Shown here in pieces: positions 1 through 13,539 of a stretch of 64,000 bases of DNA. Source of the DNA: Sycobia sp. Sy_11 (Eukaryota > Arthropoda > Insecta > Hymenoptera > Epichrysomallidae). Below the pieces are notes generated by a model. The model made no database searches, was not told where the DNA came from, and saw nothing but the letters and a program-made list of their open reading frames with translations. The translations under genes and the position numbers were made by a program. The DNA lies in NCBI GenBank assembly GCA_018907035.1, contig JACCIC010000001.1:7801501-7865500 (forward strand). The letters run 5' to 3'. How positions within the stretch are numbered: position 1 is the stretch's first letter; the number at the start of each line of letters is the position of its first letter.

Positions 1-280
1 ACTGCTCTGGTTAACCGATAGTCGGTCTATATTATTTGTACGGGACTCCCGGAAAATTTGTATTAAGCTCGACACTTACTTCTTAACAACGTTTCCCGAT
101 AAAACTTCCTCCGGCTTATGGCACCGATCGATAAGTGTACTTTTTCTACTCCCGCCGTGTTTTTGTGCGTGAAAGCGACTTTTTGTTCCTTGTTATTCCA
201 GTCGCCAGAGCCCTCAAAAAGGCTTGCAGAAGCCTTTCTTAGCCTGGCACTTTATATAGAAAAAAGCTCACTTGGGTAGA

Positions 281-282
<2 letters not shown>

Positions 283-331
<49 letters not shown>
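283..331. repeat. (TA)n microsatellite
   Basis: Uninterrupted TA run in otherwise unremarkable sequence near the left end. Confidence 0.95.
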
Positions 332-2490
332 CTATGGGCTTTTTATCATCCGGACTTGACCTCTGTTTCTTTTTTCTTTCTTTATTCGTTTCTTATGTTT
401 TTCTCGTCATTTCGCGAGCATATAAAAGTGATTATTACATGCAATTGCTTTATAAACTATATAATTTAATTTATATTGTTGGTTTTTTTATCTTTTGCAA
501 TGTGCAGCTACTTAATATATTTTTTTATCTTTCATTCATAGAATGTTCATTGATTAGCTATCTTGATGGTGCACATATATATATATAATTAACACAAAAT
601 TTTCATTGCTATAAGAGTACCGACTTGGAGGTTGACTTAATTTCAGCTAATTTTTAGAGCCTGACAGTCATAAATTTAGATAAATTTCTATATAAATTTT
701 TCAACATTTTTCTTCATTGGGTTAACACTTCTGAGAATCATTTTATGCTGAAGATTATTGTGCGCAGTAAAGTTTCTACCCACGGTGTTAAAATAAGCCC
801 GAACCTTTCTCGACTGAAAACAAAATCGTATAAAATAAAAATTAACTAACGTTAAAAACTATCGGAAAAATATGTCTAAAATCTCTTGCTCCGAAAAACA
901 TAAAATCTCTATATATTTTTTTAGAATTTTAAAAATTAATTTCCTAAGTAATGTCTGTGTATTGGGATCATATTTTAATAGATTTTCATGAGTATAACCA
1001 TCGCAAAGCATTAAAGAATCGTGGATGGAAAAGATTCCATTGAAAGTGTTCATAGAATCTTGCAACTACTTATAATTCTGGTCAGTCAATTACTGTTGAA
1101 CCGCATATATATGCCAGCATTCATTACTTATACGCCATTACCTGAATATTCTCCAAAAATTTCACCAAGAAAGCCGAAAATTCTCCTCATACGATATCTA
1201 TCAATTTATTGTGCCAAATTGCTTGCTTTTCAATAAAATATTTTCTTCGACAATATTAGTCGGACGGGCTGTATCAAACCTGAATGGGATGCGAGGTTCT
1301 AAGCGAAACCATCAAAGCACACGGGGTGTTTAAAAAAAGTAGCTCATCTCAGGATACTTTCTCAATGAATTGCACGGTATAGAAATGAATAAAATGGGAC
1401 ATTCAACTTTTATCTATGAGTAACTGCCGAAATAGCGATGGTAATTATTTAAGTTTTATAAGATTCCTACATTAAGTTATAAACTGGTTTAAAAAGAGAA
1501 ATCGATTAGTGCAGTGAGAAAAATAAGCTAAGATAATCTTATCCTACTGAAATGAAGACCAGTGTGGATAAATTTGCACTAATTGAAAATGTAAAAAATG
1601 GCCACTTTTCTATATCCGAATTGTTAAAATGTAAATAAACGTATATATGATTTAGTGTATTTTTATATGCTTTTACTCCTTCTGGCTTTTACCTATAATT
1701 TTTTTTTATTTTTGAACATGATAATCAATGGAACTACATTATTACTGTTTATAATATATAGAACTATGTATCCTAATGAATTGAAAAAGATCATTGAACA
1801 TATTCTATATATTTTGTAGGTGTTAAATTCAAATCTGTCCTTGTGTGTTTTTTAAGCACGAAAAGTTGTCTTTACTCGCAAACAAAACTCTAAACTAATT
1901 CAAAAGAGCAAGGCCTTTGAATTTGGAGGTTAGGAAATTGCAAGAATTTTTATGAAGAGGATTGGTGGGATTTGTTAGAATTAACTTGTTAATGATAAAT
2001 TTAGATTTTGCGACTGAACTACTTTAACGTTTTGATAATTATACCGATGAAGTATTGCTAAGAAATTGTTTCATGCAAATATAGAAAGTCCATTAAATAC
2101 TACAATCAAATACTCAAGGCATTCGAAATTGTCGTATAAGAAGAAAAAATAAATAAATACAACAAACAACAACAAAAAATTGTAGGATATGTGCACTTGT
2201 CTTTAGAATGTCGCTTTTGTGACCTGCAGTCCTTTGTGCTTGGTTAGTACAACAGCGTGCAAACGTGACTGTAAAGCTTCATTTTCAAGTGATCGAGTGT
2301 AGCGACGTATGTTAATCACATAGGGCGAGTCAAGCTATATCGATGATATAGATAGTGGACGAAAAAAATTACGCCTTCGATAACACATGGGGAACCCGAC
2401 GATCTGCTGCCATTACATTTTCATCGCAGATGCATTAATCTATCTCCATCGGTATATATCCACAATATATATATGTATATGAATGTATGT
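332..2490. other. AT-rich stretch, no gene recognised
   Basis: Frames on both strands are short and match nothing recognisable. A 28-codon frame at 1552-1638 is too small to call. No repeats of note apart from poly-A-like CAACAA text near 2160. Confidence 0.6.
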
Positions 2491-2499
2491 AACATTTGC

Positions 2500-2627
2500 T
2501 TCTCAGCGCCGTGCCACGCGCCCGTGTTGGCGCAAACCGTCGGCGCGCACGGCTCTCCCGCAATTATTCGCTAATAAAGCTCCCCGAAACGATAAATGTC
2601 CGTAATTTCCTCTCTCTCTCTCTCTCT

Positions 2628-2669
<42 letters not shown>

Positions 2670-2829
2670 GGTTGAATCGACGGCGAACGCAGACAAGCGG
2701 GCAAGCAGGCAGGCAGGCAACGTTCAACGAACTCGCTCGCAAGACTTTTAATGGCCCCTCAGCACAATCCGAGATGATGGATCGATCGATTCGTGCTCGC
2801 GCGCGCTCCCAAAAATCCGCGGAAGCCTA

Positions 2830-2830
<1 letters not shown>
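2500..2830. other. CG-rich island with CT-repeat tracts
   Basis: GC-rich text between AT-rich flanks, containing a (CT)n tract at about 2611-2665 and bordered by a second at 2829-2883. Open frames across it are Arg-Glu or Ser-Leu low complexity. It may be a regulatory island; no exon recognised. Confidence 0.5.
2611..2665. repeat. (CT)n microsatellite
   Basis: CT run with one CAGT interruption. Confidence 0.9.

Positions 2831-2883
<53 letters not shown>
2829..2883. repeat. (CT)n microsatellite, interrupted
   Basis: CT dinucleotides with three single-base breaks. Confidence 0.9.
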
Positions 2884-3042
2884 GGTCTCTGTCTGATTAT
2901 GTCCTGCTGATAGTTGCATCAACGTATATACAGTTCTCGATCACTCGTGCTTATTGTTAGTGTTTTATTGTTGTTCCAACTACTTTCCCTACTTCACCCG
3001 TCTATCTCCAAGTCGTTTCGAGTCTATACATTATATTACCAA

Positions 3043-3053
3043 GGGGGGGGGGG
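3043..3053 (+). repeat. Poly-G tract (11 G)
   Basis: Run of G between ACCAA and TTACG; its length is likely to vary between reads or individuals. Confidence 0.85.
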
Positions 3054-3357
3054 TTACGTGAGCCCTCCCTCGGTCCTCCTTTCCGCTCATATATATAGAT
3101 ATACGTGGGATCGATGTCGTTGCCCGGCTGTTTTACATATACCAGAAATATTGGTACAAGCGGAAAATTTTGTAACGTATTTACAGCGCGTAATGATTTT
3201 TTTGGGGAACTACATCGGAAACTATATTGTTTCGCAGCATTTCATTTTCCTCATATATATTCTTCATGCTGGCGGTTTGTGACAAAATATTTACTTTTAT
3301 TGAAATAATAAAAATAATGCAATTTGTTTCATAATATTTTTTTGTGTGAGCAAGTTT

Positions 3358-3360
<3 letters not shown>

Positions 3361-3388
<28 letters not shown>
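3361..3388. repeat. (TA)n microsatellite
   Basis: Short pure TA run. Confidence 0.9.
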
Positions 3389-3392
<4 letters not shown>

Positions 3393-3731
3393 TGTGCAGA
3401 TCCGCTTATGCATGCTTGTTCAGGATTGTTGTTTACCTTTCTCCCTCTAGCCATCCAATCGAATGTCGATCGATATTTCGATTACTCCCTGGATAATCAC
3501 TATAGGTACAAGTAAGTATATACCTTTGTATATATTCACGACATATATCTTGCGAATACAAAGTAGATTTCGGAATGCACTTACTTGTGTCTATAATTAG
3601 AAAAATGACTGATTGCGTATGATGAATTTCTCACATTCATAACTTTTACACATAGATTATAGTGACATTTGTTTTGTACAGAAGGATAAGGAAAGTAATT
3701 CCATGCAATTATCTGTTCTTTGTCAAGAATG

Positions 3732-3734
<3 letters not shown>

Positions 3735-3782
<48 letters not shown>
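3735..3782. repeat. (TA)n microsatellite
   Basis: Pure TA run followed directly by CGCGCTCGCGCGCGTGTG, i.e. an abrupt switch to alternating CG. Confidence 0.95.
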
Positions 3783-3785
<3 letters not shown>

Positions 3786-3849
3786 CGCGCTCGCGCGCGT
3801 GTGTACATTAAAATAGGATCGCTTGATATAAATTCCAGATTAGCCAATA

Positions 3850-6500
3850 ATTTTTTATTTTTCTCTGACCAACTTTCTAATTCGTAAACACATATGTGTT
3901 TTTATACATCGCAAGCTTTGATAATTTATTCCTGTCCCTCATTTGATCTTATCCATCCATTACCTTACAGTTTCGGATACTAAACTAATGATGCTAACAT
4001 TTTTTTTTTGTATTTCAACTCTTCATTTTTCAACAATCGTCATGTGAGTCCAGAAGAAATATTTTAGAACACATTCTATATATGTTTGTAATATTATAAA
4101 TCATTTTTTTTTCACCTTTTATCAATATAATGAAGATATTGAAAAAATGTACAATCGCAATAGCAACACATTCTCCATTAAATATGTCTGCCGATCGATC
4201 GAAACGTTTCTAAACCCGTGGTTATAGTAATTTAACAAAAGTGAAATCGATTCGATAGCAGAGTGCGCCGCAGTTCGGACTTCTTTGCATGAATAAATTC
4301 GCGTCTGCTTGTGCAAAGATAGTCGTCGTTGGTTGTTTTCTTTTTATTTTCTATGGTAAAACAAGGGGACGTTCTTTGCTGTAACTTTGATAAGAACTGT
4401 CGATTATTTTCTAATCACGCAATATAACAAAAATAAGTGGAGAATTTGTAATAAAATCGGATTCTCAATTGAGGGAAACGCGCTTCCAGCGTGAGGCTGC
4501 GAAGTTGGCGTGTTGAACGATGAAAATCATCGAGAGTCACGGCTGGGCGGAGTCGATTTGAAATTTTCGCATCGTGAGCCTGAAACCTGTTATCCTTCAC
4601 AGTTCCAGGCGAAGGAAACGAGTAAAAGTGAAAAATGAATAGTTGTACTGATTAGCATTGATTTTCTGTTTTTAATAGTTGTTGCCTTATCATAATTTTA
4701 TCTAGGAGATGACAACAATATTATAATGTCTGTAAAAATATCTCATTTTGTTTTAAATTTCAATCGAGAACTAATGTTATTTCCAAATTGTATTGCTTTG
4801 CTTAGTATATGAATCTGTTTGTGTTATCCTTCGTATATCAAGATATTTCAGCTTATGTATTTATAAATCGGCGTCTTTGGATATTTTAAGATTTTCTAAC
4901 TCAATTGTGAGCAATGGCGTGAGTCACCCTAACATTACATGGATTTTTGAATGATCGAGTATGATTTTTTTTATTAACAATTATTTTATTTTAATGGAAT
5001 ATGCTAACTTTTACAGTGGTTAATCACGTAATCTGTATCTGGTTGGGCAAATATTCAACCAAGAGCTTCAATTTTCTGGATGCAGAGATTTTCATATCAC
5101 TGGTTAAATTTGACGTTTGTGATCAGTGATCTTGAAAATCTCCTTCATTAAATTTCCAACCAATTAAACCATAATTTTCTTACATACATCCGTCATATGG
5201 GATTAGTAGTTTAGATTCGGCATTTTTAAAACTTCTTCCATACAAATTTTCGCCAAAAAACTATTAAAATAGGTGATTTGACAGATGATTAAAAACGAAA
5301 TCAGTTTTAACCATCTGACCAGAACCTATTTGAACTACAAAAGTAGAAGGAATAATATGATAATGATACGCTAAGGAGTTGATTTATGGAATTTTTTGTC
5401 CGCGGAAAATCAGGAAACGCGTATAGAATTGCAACTAATTGAAATTAGAATAAAATTCAACTTATTTTTAGTTATTTATTTGAATTTTCTATGTTAGTCA
5501 ATGCAATTGAATACATATTTGTGCATCTTGGAAAGCACGAGTTGTCATTACAGAATTTGCACGAAGCGATTACTAAAGTATTATATACACTTCTTCACTA
5601 AGTGTGTTGGATTAAAATTACCATAATTACTGATATAGAGAAATCCTATAAACACTAATCGCAATAGGATTTTAAAGGGTTAGAATTGTAGTAGATCGCT
5701 AGGTGACACCATTGCTAAACTGGACATATAAAATTCTGGATAATACGTAAACAACCTTAAATTTGATCAAAAATGCTATTCTTTCTGAATATAGAGCAAA
5801 AAATATCACTAAATCTTGAAGTTGTACGTCAATTCGGGGGTCAAAATTTGAATTTTGATTTACAATATTTATTCTGGGATCATCTGGGCAATATTCAGGG
5901 CAAAATCTGGGATATTTTTCTATTCGTACAATATAGCTGTCTTTACACTACAGTGTCCTGGTTGAATCAATATAATGAATCCAGGCGCAAATTCCACCTT
6001 GAAACTCAAAGCTTTACTCGTTACTTTATAATTTTTAAGGAAATATTCTATGTCTGAGCTGAGAGTATAACTTATTTTATATTTTTTACTTGTAACTACA
6101 TCACATAGATTTTGTTAACGTATCTGCAAAATTTTTTTCAGTGCGCGTAAACGTTCGCATTTTTTATTTATTGCATTTAACTTCGAAAATATCGTTAAAT
6201 AAATAAAAAATAATGAGTTCGGTACATCCTCTACAAACGGTCGTTTCTACGTAGTTCTATAGGTTGTTCATAATTTTAGATTGTAAGCACAAAATTACTA
6301 GTAAGTTACGATCTCATTAATTATCATACAATTTTTTTTATAAATACGACTCCAAATCGAAGATACACATTCATACTTTATATATGATTGTTTTAATGCT
6401 ATGTTAATTAACACTTCATGTAATTAAACAAAAAATTTTGTCTGAATATTTATTAATATTATACTTGTTATTTATCTTGTTAATGTAGTTACTTTCATTG
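3850..6500. other. AT-rich gene desert
   Basis: No exon recognised. A somewhat GC-richer patch at 4480-4600 is open on the minus strand for 61 codons but resembles nothing known. The 94-codon plus-strand frame at 5773-6057 is likewise anonymous. Confidence 0.55.
5267..5332. repeat. Imperfect inverted repeat, ~28-bp arms
   Basis: Arms around AAATAGGT...CAGATG.TTAAAA and its reverse complement are separated by a 6-7 base loop. No coding content is present. It could be a small hairpin or a MITE remnant. Confidence 0.5.
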
Positions 6501-6829
6501 ATAAAGCTATAAAAAAATCTCAAGAATTCGAGTGCGTGACGTCCAATTTCGCAAAGGAAATTTTCACGAACCCTCTTCCTCTGTCTCGCTTAAAAATTGC
6601 ACAACCATACACATTATTTATATATATGAAGGCATTCATTTCCCACCGAAGGTTTCCGCAGCGAAGAAGACGATCGTCGGGGACTGTAATTTGATGTGTC
6701 TCGGATAGCATTGAACGCGCGCGACTGAGCTCCTTTGCTTTGCGGGTCTAAAAAAAACTTTTTCCTGTCGGCTTTCATAGATACATATATAAACATACAT
6801 ACATGCGCCATTTCTTGAAGCGATATCAG

Positions 6830-7208
6830 CCATAAAGGTATTGCTGAAATTCCCGATCTCCGCGGTGGGATCTACGCGAACGCGAAACGTCGGGGGCGGG
6901 TTGATGGAGGCAACGCGTGGCGCACGGAAGTCCTCTCTCGCGGTTATAATATAAAGAAGGCACAGGACCGCGGTGGGATTGTGCGCGCCCGCCGCCACCG
7001 ATCGCGACGCGACGTGGACAGGTGTGGAAAATGCGCGAGAAAGTGAATTTACGCGCATTAAGTATGCGACAGAACAAAATAAAAAAAAAAAGTACAAAGA
7101 AAATTACAAAGCAAGAAGGAGAAGAAAAACGCAAACGCACGGAGCAATGAATTAATTCGATTCGGAAGAGGAGGAGAATAAGGCGGCTTGGACATGATGG
7201 CACTGTGG

Positions 7209-7253
<45 letters not shown>

Positions 7254-7640
7254 CACTTCTTTTCGGAATTGCGGGGCAAATTTCGCAGTAACTCGATTTA
7301 TTGTTTTTTAGATTTATTCTTTTTTGTGCTGTCCTAGGAGACGATGGCAATTGGGCCGATGCTATAATGCATTTCGTTAGCATTCCAGGGAAGTTTGCAA
7401 AGCTTCGCAAATTCCCGTCAGGCGTTCCCAATGGCCATGGGGAACGAACGGATCAAAGTTGTGGAAAAAATTGAAAAACTACACACACACGCGCGCGCGT
7501 GCGCCCGCAAATAAAAGCACGTGCGAACTATGTGCACGTGCTCGCGCGCGCAAGGCCTTTGTTATCCGTGTACACGTAGTATATAAAAATCGGGCAAAAG
7601 AAACCGATTTTTTTGCACGCCGCGCGCCCAACGGAGAATG
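6830..7640. other. CG-rich island split by a TA tract
   Basis: CG-dense text at 6830-7030 and 7480-7640 with overlapping open frames on both strands, which is a base-composition effect. The TA run at 7211-7249 lies inside it. No protein recognised. Confidence 0.5.
7211..7249. repeat. (TA)n microsatellite
   Basis: Pure TA run within a CG-rich island. Confidence 0.95.
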
Positions 7641-7944
7641 AAAGTGTATATTCCAATCTATTTCGATCGGTATCTCGACCCGTCTAAAGAAACAGAGAAA
7701 GCCGTTAGTTTCGCCGGTTATTTCGCAATGTTTAGACATGTGTAACGTATGTACGTACGTGAGTGTGTTTGTGTGTGTGCGTCTCTCCCATCCCCTCCCA
7801 ATCATTCGGGCAATGTGTAGCCGTAAATCTGAACAATTTCGAAAATGTGAGCGTGTGCGCTTGCATTGTGTATTTATAGAAAGGTATTCGCGGGCATGTC
7901 TGGTGATTGTCACTTGGATTGGCGGACGGATTTTTACTTTTTTT

Positions 7945-7948
<4 letters not shown>

Positions 7949-7998
<50 letters not shown>
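7949..7998. repeat. (TA)n microsatellite
   Basis: Pure TA run, 25 units. Confidence 0.95.
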
Positions 7999-8003
<5 letters not shown>

Positions 8004-8123
8004 ACCGGTAATTCAATCGTAAAGGGAAGACAAAAAATCACGTCACTCGTAATTATTGTTCGGAAATTACGCGAGTTATTTGTTGATTTGTTGTAATCGA
8101 GTAATTAGATTCTTTTTGGCATA

Positions 8124-8148
8124 TGTGTATGTATGTGTCTGTGTGTGT

Positions 8149-8246
<98 letters not shown>
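8124..8246. repeat. Long (GT)n microsatellite
   Basis: About 120 bp of GT with a few TATG interruptions at the left end. It gives spurious Cys-Val frames. Alternating purine-pyrimidine of this length can adopt Z-DNA. Confidence 0.95.
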
Positions 8247-8247
<1 letters not shown>

Positions 8248-8259
8248 CTGCGGTAATAT

Positions 8260-9590
8260 ACTTTTTTTTATCTCGCTAGATTTATTAATTGCCGGCGTGA
8301 CGAAATTTTTATATAGCGGGTTTTTGTGTACTTCCTTTCCGTGCTAGAAAATATCTGGAATAATTTTCTTTTTTAATGTACGGCGACGAAATAAAAGACA
8401 AAAGTTTGTCGAACTCCCTCCATTCGCTTTCTTTGGATGTCCGACGAGTAAAGATCTTTCTTTCAAAATGGAGTATTTTTCAGAATAGAAAATACATTCA
8501 ATTGTTTGAAATTGCGCTCTAGTCTTACTTTTTCTTTTCAAGATAAAATCGCGTAACCTTTCGCGCGACTTTTAGAAAGAAATTTTATGAGGTCTTACAA
8601 TAATAGAGCATAAAAAGTTTTTTTTTTTAAATCCATATTCGCGTTGTATTCTGCCCATCAAAATATCTGTCTGTCTTTTTTTTACTTATCATAGAATAAG
8701 AGCAGTCAGCTAAAATTTGGATAGAATTTGATTTTTAAGCTGACGAAATTCCAGAAATTATTTTTGACGTTCCTTCCCGTTCATATCAGATTATAAATAT
8801 AAGTTTATTTTTCAATGAAATCCCTGTATATAATGCGTATGAAACAATAGAAAAAATAGCTTTTTATATTGTACCACGACAAAATGTTTTCAGGTAAAAG
8901 ATTAATGTCATAATCTTGAATCATTAGTAAAAATATTTTTGTCGCAAACCCTGTCTATGATACTATAGGGTCTTCAAGACTCTGATTATTATTATGGTAT
9001 ATTATCAATAGAGGCCGAACTGCAGATCTTTTGTACACCAATGTGAAGTAATCAAACGAATTCTTTTAGATACATAAAAAATTTATTTGCAAAGTATTTC
9101 CGTTCGTCTATTTCATTATCAATGATTTACTGATATTTTCAAAGTTCTTTTTGCATCATCTGTATTTTTTTAATCAGCATTTCTTAATTTGACATCAATA
9201 TATCGTAATATCGATTCCATAAAGTTAATTTTTAATTTTAATTCCATAAGTAAATTTTGATCATCTAAATCGTGATTCATCTAAAGGTTAAAAACCCTAA
9301 GGGGCAATTTGAAATTCATCTAAAAGTTCCATGCACTAATTACATTCAGCTATGTGGCACAACGTCCCTAAAATCTTCAGAGCCAAAACATCAGAACAAC
9401 ATGAAAGTACGTCCATATAAACCAGATTTTCCATATCCGGAAATGCAGAGCTGTAATGGTCTGCATAGGCGCGTGCCCGCAGTTCCGATTTCTCGCCTTT
9501 CAAAGCCCCTATATTTATCTTGCATTTAAACAGAGACCAAATTATTTCCTAGCCACATATTATAGCTTTATGCTGCAAGCTGATAGCTGC
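8260..9590. other. AT-rich stretch, no gene recognised
   Basis: Contains an 85-codon plus-strand frame at 9272-9529 without recognisable domains. Nothing else stands out. Confidence 0.5.
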
Positions 9591-9618
9591 TCGTGCTGCT
9601 GTCCCCTGCATTGCACTT

Positions 9619-9619
9619 A

Positions 9620-9679
<60 letters not shown>
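9619..9679. repeat. (TA)n microsatellite
   Basis: TA run with one TG near the left end; a CG-rich patch (9680-9790) follows immediately. Confidence 0.95.
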
Positions 9680-9680
<1 letters not shown>

Positions 9681-9857
9681 GTGTTGCTGTGCTGCTTCGG
9701 CGCGCACCATCGAAAGTGAACGTGAACGCATACGAGGACGAGGAAGAGGGGGGGAGGTGACTGCCGAGATATCGCGAGCGCGCGCGTTTAGGTTAAGAGA
9801 AACATGTGCGGTTGTCTATTTATATAGAAATTATCTATGATTCATAATCTATGCATA

Positions 9858-9862
<5 letters not shown>

Positions 9863-9905
<43 letters not shown>
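9863..9905. repeat. (TA)n microsatellite
   Basis: TA run in AT-rich flanks. Confidence 0.9.
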
Positions 9906-9907
<2 letters not shown>

Positions 9908-10143
9908 TACTGATATTTATATATAATATTTATAAATTTATAAATTGTCATAGGAGGGTCGGAGCGGAGACGGAGCGCGGTATTGAAATATATATATATG
10001 CTGCTTATACGTGGCCGACAAGTGCGTATAAGCGGTCGTAAGGTCTGATTGGATTTGTATGAATTTGTGTGTGTAAATGCGTTGCAAAATTAAAACGCTT
10101 GGCGTACCGAGTATATGCACTCCGCATATGATTGTTTTACCCG

Positions 10144-10146
<3 letters not shown>

Positions 10147-10195
<49 letters not shown>
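10147..10195. repeat. (TA)n microsatellite
   Basis: Pure TA run. Confidence 0.95.
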
Positions 10196-10198
<3 letters not shown>

Positions 10199-10858
10199 AT
10201 ACTCACTCGGCGAAACGGCGCATTGTGAACATTATGAAGGAGATATTGCGACACGCATTGAACTATACGAACGCTTGTTTTTTGTATTAGTGATAGGAAC
10301 TGACAACAGCAGCAGGAGCAGCGGCAATGGCAGCATATTAATATAACGAATATATAAAAAGTACAACAGCTACCTTTTTCTGGAGTACGTACTTGTGATA
10401 TATAGGAGAATACCTGAAACTTATTAAAAAGTCCGTACATATTGATTTATAGAGAACAGAGGCGAAATATTTTTCGAACCCCATCGGTGATATTTTAGCC
10501 TTTATTTATTCTAAATTGTTCTGCTCCGCGTGGCTTTTATGCAAATTTTCTTTTGTATAAAAGTTGATTCGAACGGTCCAGGGATCGGTATTACAACGTT
10601 ACCACCCTTACCCGCGCTCGCCTATATGTACAAGAGCACGGTTATTTCGAGAAATGCATTACGCGACCGAGAAGTGACATTTATTAGAAAGTATTGGTGC
10701 GTAAAGTAGTAAAAAAAAAGGAAAGAAACGGCTAATTTGAATATATAAGATATCGATCATCGAGGCGGAGATCGCCGAGGCGCGGGGTTGCGCAACCATT
10801 TTGGTATTGTTATTATAATTATTTTCGCCTGTATTATATATACAGACATATACATACA

Positions 10859-10861
<3 letters not shown>

Positions 10862-10915
<54 letters not shown>
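10862..10915. repeat. (TA)n microsatellite
   Basis: Pure TA run at the left edge of the 10920-11140 CG-rich patch. Confidence 0.95.
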
Positions 10916-10917
<2 letters not shown>

Positions 10918-11199
10918 GATAGATCGCATAATTCCGCTAGCTTCATTTTCTCCGCTCGCAGGAATCGAGCGTTCGCTGGTATATTGATTGCATAAAGGAA
11001 AGCGCGTGTTATTTAACGCGACGCGTCGAATAATTCGTATGGCAAATCGGGCAAGTGTGCGACGAAAGGCGAGCGGCCGCGGGCCGAGGAAAAAAAAGAG
11101 CTGGGGGGGGGCAGGTGAGCGGGTGGAAACTAGTATTTGCTTACCGACTATCGGGCTCGTTATGAAAGTGCATATAATAATGTCTATAACAAAAATAAT

Positions 11200-12800
11200 T
11201 TTCAAAGGATTATCGAAAGTATTGGTTCTGACGATCCAGTGTTGATGTATTTTGCAACGATTATTATTTCTTATATTATATATGTAACAGTCGTGTAAAA
11301 TATTGTTTTTTTTTATATCTGTGGCAGAGGTATATTACTGGAATTAACACGAATATCGTGCATCTTTGATTATGATGAAAAATTAAATTGACAAAGATTT
11401 CTGTTATTTATAAACATTTCTTATATAGAATGTGCGCATGATAAATAACTAAGGATTCTCTAATGCGTATGCCTGGATACGCAATGTTTGCAGAATTGCA
11501 TACATACGGTATGGGGCATGTGATCCATTGTTCTGTATCCTTGAATGGCTCTTCGACGTATCAAACCGCGGCAGATACGTTTGATAAAAACAAATAATGT
11601 CGATAAATAATATGAATACTAGATAAGAATCGAAAGCTTAATCTGTAATTATTGTACTACATTATTTTATAAGCTACATAGTATATACTAATTTGTATTT
11701 AGTGGCTTATTATTATTATTATTCAATCGAACGATATATTATTACAGAGATATCGTTACATTTTTTCCCCTAATATTCTTGTTATTTATAGATTGCCCGA
11801 TTTACCGAACGCATTGGCGCTGATATAATGCAAATCGAATTGATCAGCAGATATATGATAATTAATTGTGCCATACAAGGATAGCATGTCCGATAAGCTG
11901 AATAGCATATATGACTAAGGCAATTTTGAGCGCGCGCCGCAGCTGTGCCGGCAGAAACGAAACATTACGACGACTGACAGTGACGCTTTATCCAATTTAG
12001 CTACCGAAATAGTGCGAGTTTCTTAATTTAAATATTTAATGTAAAATATACCAGCTGACATTTCGAATTAAGACGATGGTGCAAATAAGGTAGATTTGAA
12101 AACTTCCAACTGCAAATAATTACCCGCGTCAATAATTCAGTAGAAATTTCCGTCGAACTCTTCTTATTAATAAATTCACGTTGGACGCGTGTAATTATAC
12201 AATATTTGAATTGGCTATAGTACTGTACTTTGTATATATGACTATATATTATTATACTGCCAGGTATCCAAAATTGAATCAGTGAAATTTACCTGATCTG
12301 GTATATAATATCGATCGGTGATCGAATTAACCGAGTAACAAAGCTAATAAACTACTGTTGAAATCTGTTGCTGTATTTTAGCGGGTTTCAGCGATCCGAG
12401 CTTACACACGCTGTATTTTTAAGTATAAAGTGTCCGTGTAGAATTGTTTAGATATATCATTAGAAATTCGGTAAACCATAAATTTCCTATTACTTACAAC
12501 GACATAATAGATCACTGCTAACTGCAAGAATAATCTAATGACAGATAATTATGTACCATTCTTTTTTAACATTATACGTATATAGGCATAATCCGTTTCC
12601 TACAACCTGTCCACAACATGCCCGACCAACTGATTATTTAACGACTAATTATGGGTTTTAACATATAACTCTGCCCGTTGAGCGCGCGCGGGCGCCCAGT
12701 TATGTAGTACCACACGTGGCTTATGCCTCGCTTATACCTATAAAAATCAATTTTGAATAATTCATCATCGGGCGGCGTAATGATTCAAAAAAGATAAATT
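11200..12800. other. AT-rich stretch, no gene recognised
   Basis: No frame above about 60 codons on either strand, and no repeats of note. Confidence 0.6.
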
Positions 12801-12818
12801 TATTACGTATATTTATTA

Positions 12819-12820
<2 letters not shown>

Positions 12821-12862
<42 letters not shown>
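12821..12862. repeat. (TA)n microsatellite
   Basis: Pure TA run about 70 bp left of a long CT tract. Confidence 0.95.
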
Positions 12863-12866
<4 letters not shown>

Positions 12867-12930
12867 TACTTTGAGTCCGAGATAGCAACACACGCGATAT
12901 TCTGCCGAAAAAGCCCCTGGAAATTTATTA

Positions 12931-12939
12931 TCCTCTCTC

Positions 12940-12971
<32 letters not shown>

Positions 12972-12978
12972 CCTCCCT

Positions 12979-13025
<47 letters not shown>
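12931..13025. repeat. (CT)n / (CCCT)n microsatellite
   Basis: About 95 bp of CT with CCCTCC interruptions in the middle; minus-strand frames read Arg-Glu repeats. Confidence 0.95.
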
Positions 13026-13027
<2 letters not shown>

Positions 13028-13480
13028 AGTATATATAGTATACAAGGAATCTTTATGTAAGAGGAAGCAAACCCGACGCAGCGTTGGCGTTGGCGTCCCA
13101 TCAAAAATTAACATATGGAACTCTCAAGGAGGTACACGACTTCATCCTTCGTCCGTATTTTTTCCACACCGAATATTATTTTCATCGATTGAGCAACGCT
13201 CACACGTATAATATATTTATACATACGCACAGACACTAATTTATATTTCAAAAGTAGGAGTTACAGTATCGCTTGTGCCTCGGTGGGGAGTCCTTTTCGT
13301 AAACTTCGACGAATTATCATCCAGAGAAATAATACGAACGTTCGAATAAAAAAATGCAAGAATCATTGGTTTGCAGGTTGGTGGAGGGAACGCGCGAGTT
13401 ACGGCACTGCGTAAGTGTACGTGTCTATTCACTCGAGCTAGAGCGGAATATTTCGAGTCTCGGAGACAATGGAATATACG

Positions 13481-13483
<3 letters not shown>

Positions 13484-13525
<42 letters not shown>
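13484..13525. repeat. (TA)n microsatellite
   Basis: Pure TA run. Confidence 0.95.
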
Positions 13526-13528
<3 letters not shown>

Positions 13529-13539
13529 ACATTACTTGA

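Noticed and set aside
1552..1638. 28-codon frame with a helix-turn-helix-like flavour, possible transposase start
   Set aside because: Too short, and no matching continuation in any frame downstream.
5773..6057. 94-codon plus-strand frame
   Set aside because: No signal, domain or splice context; AT-rich chance frame.
8124..8246. Cys-Val repeat protein frames
   Set aside because: Direct translation of the GT microsatellite.
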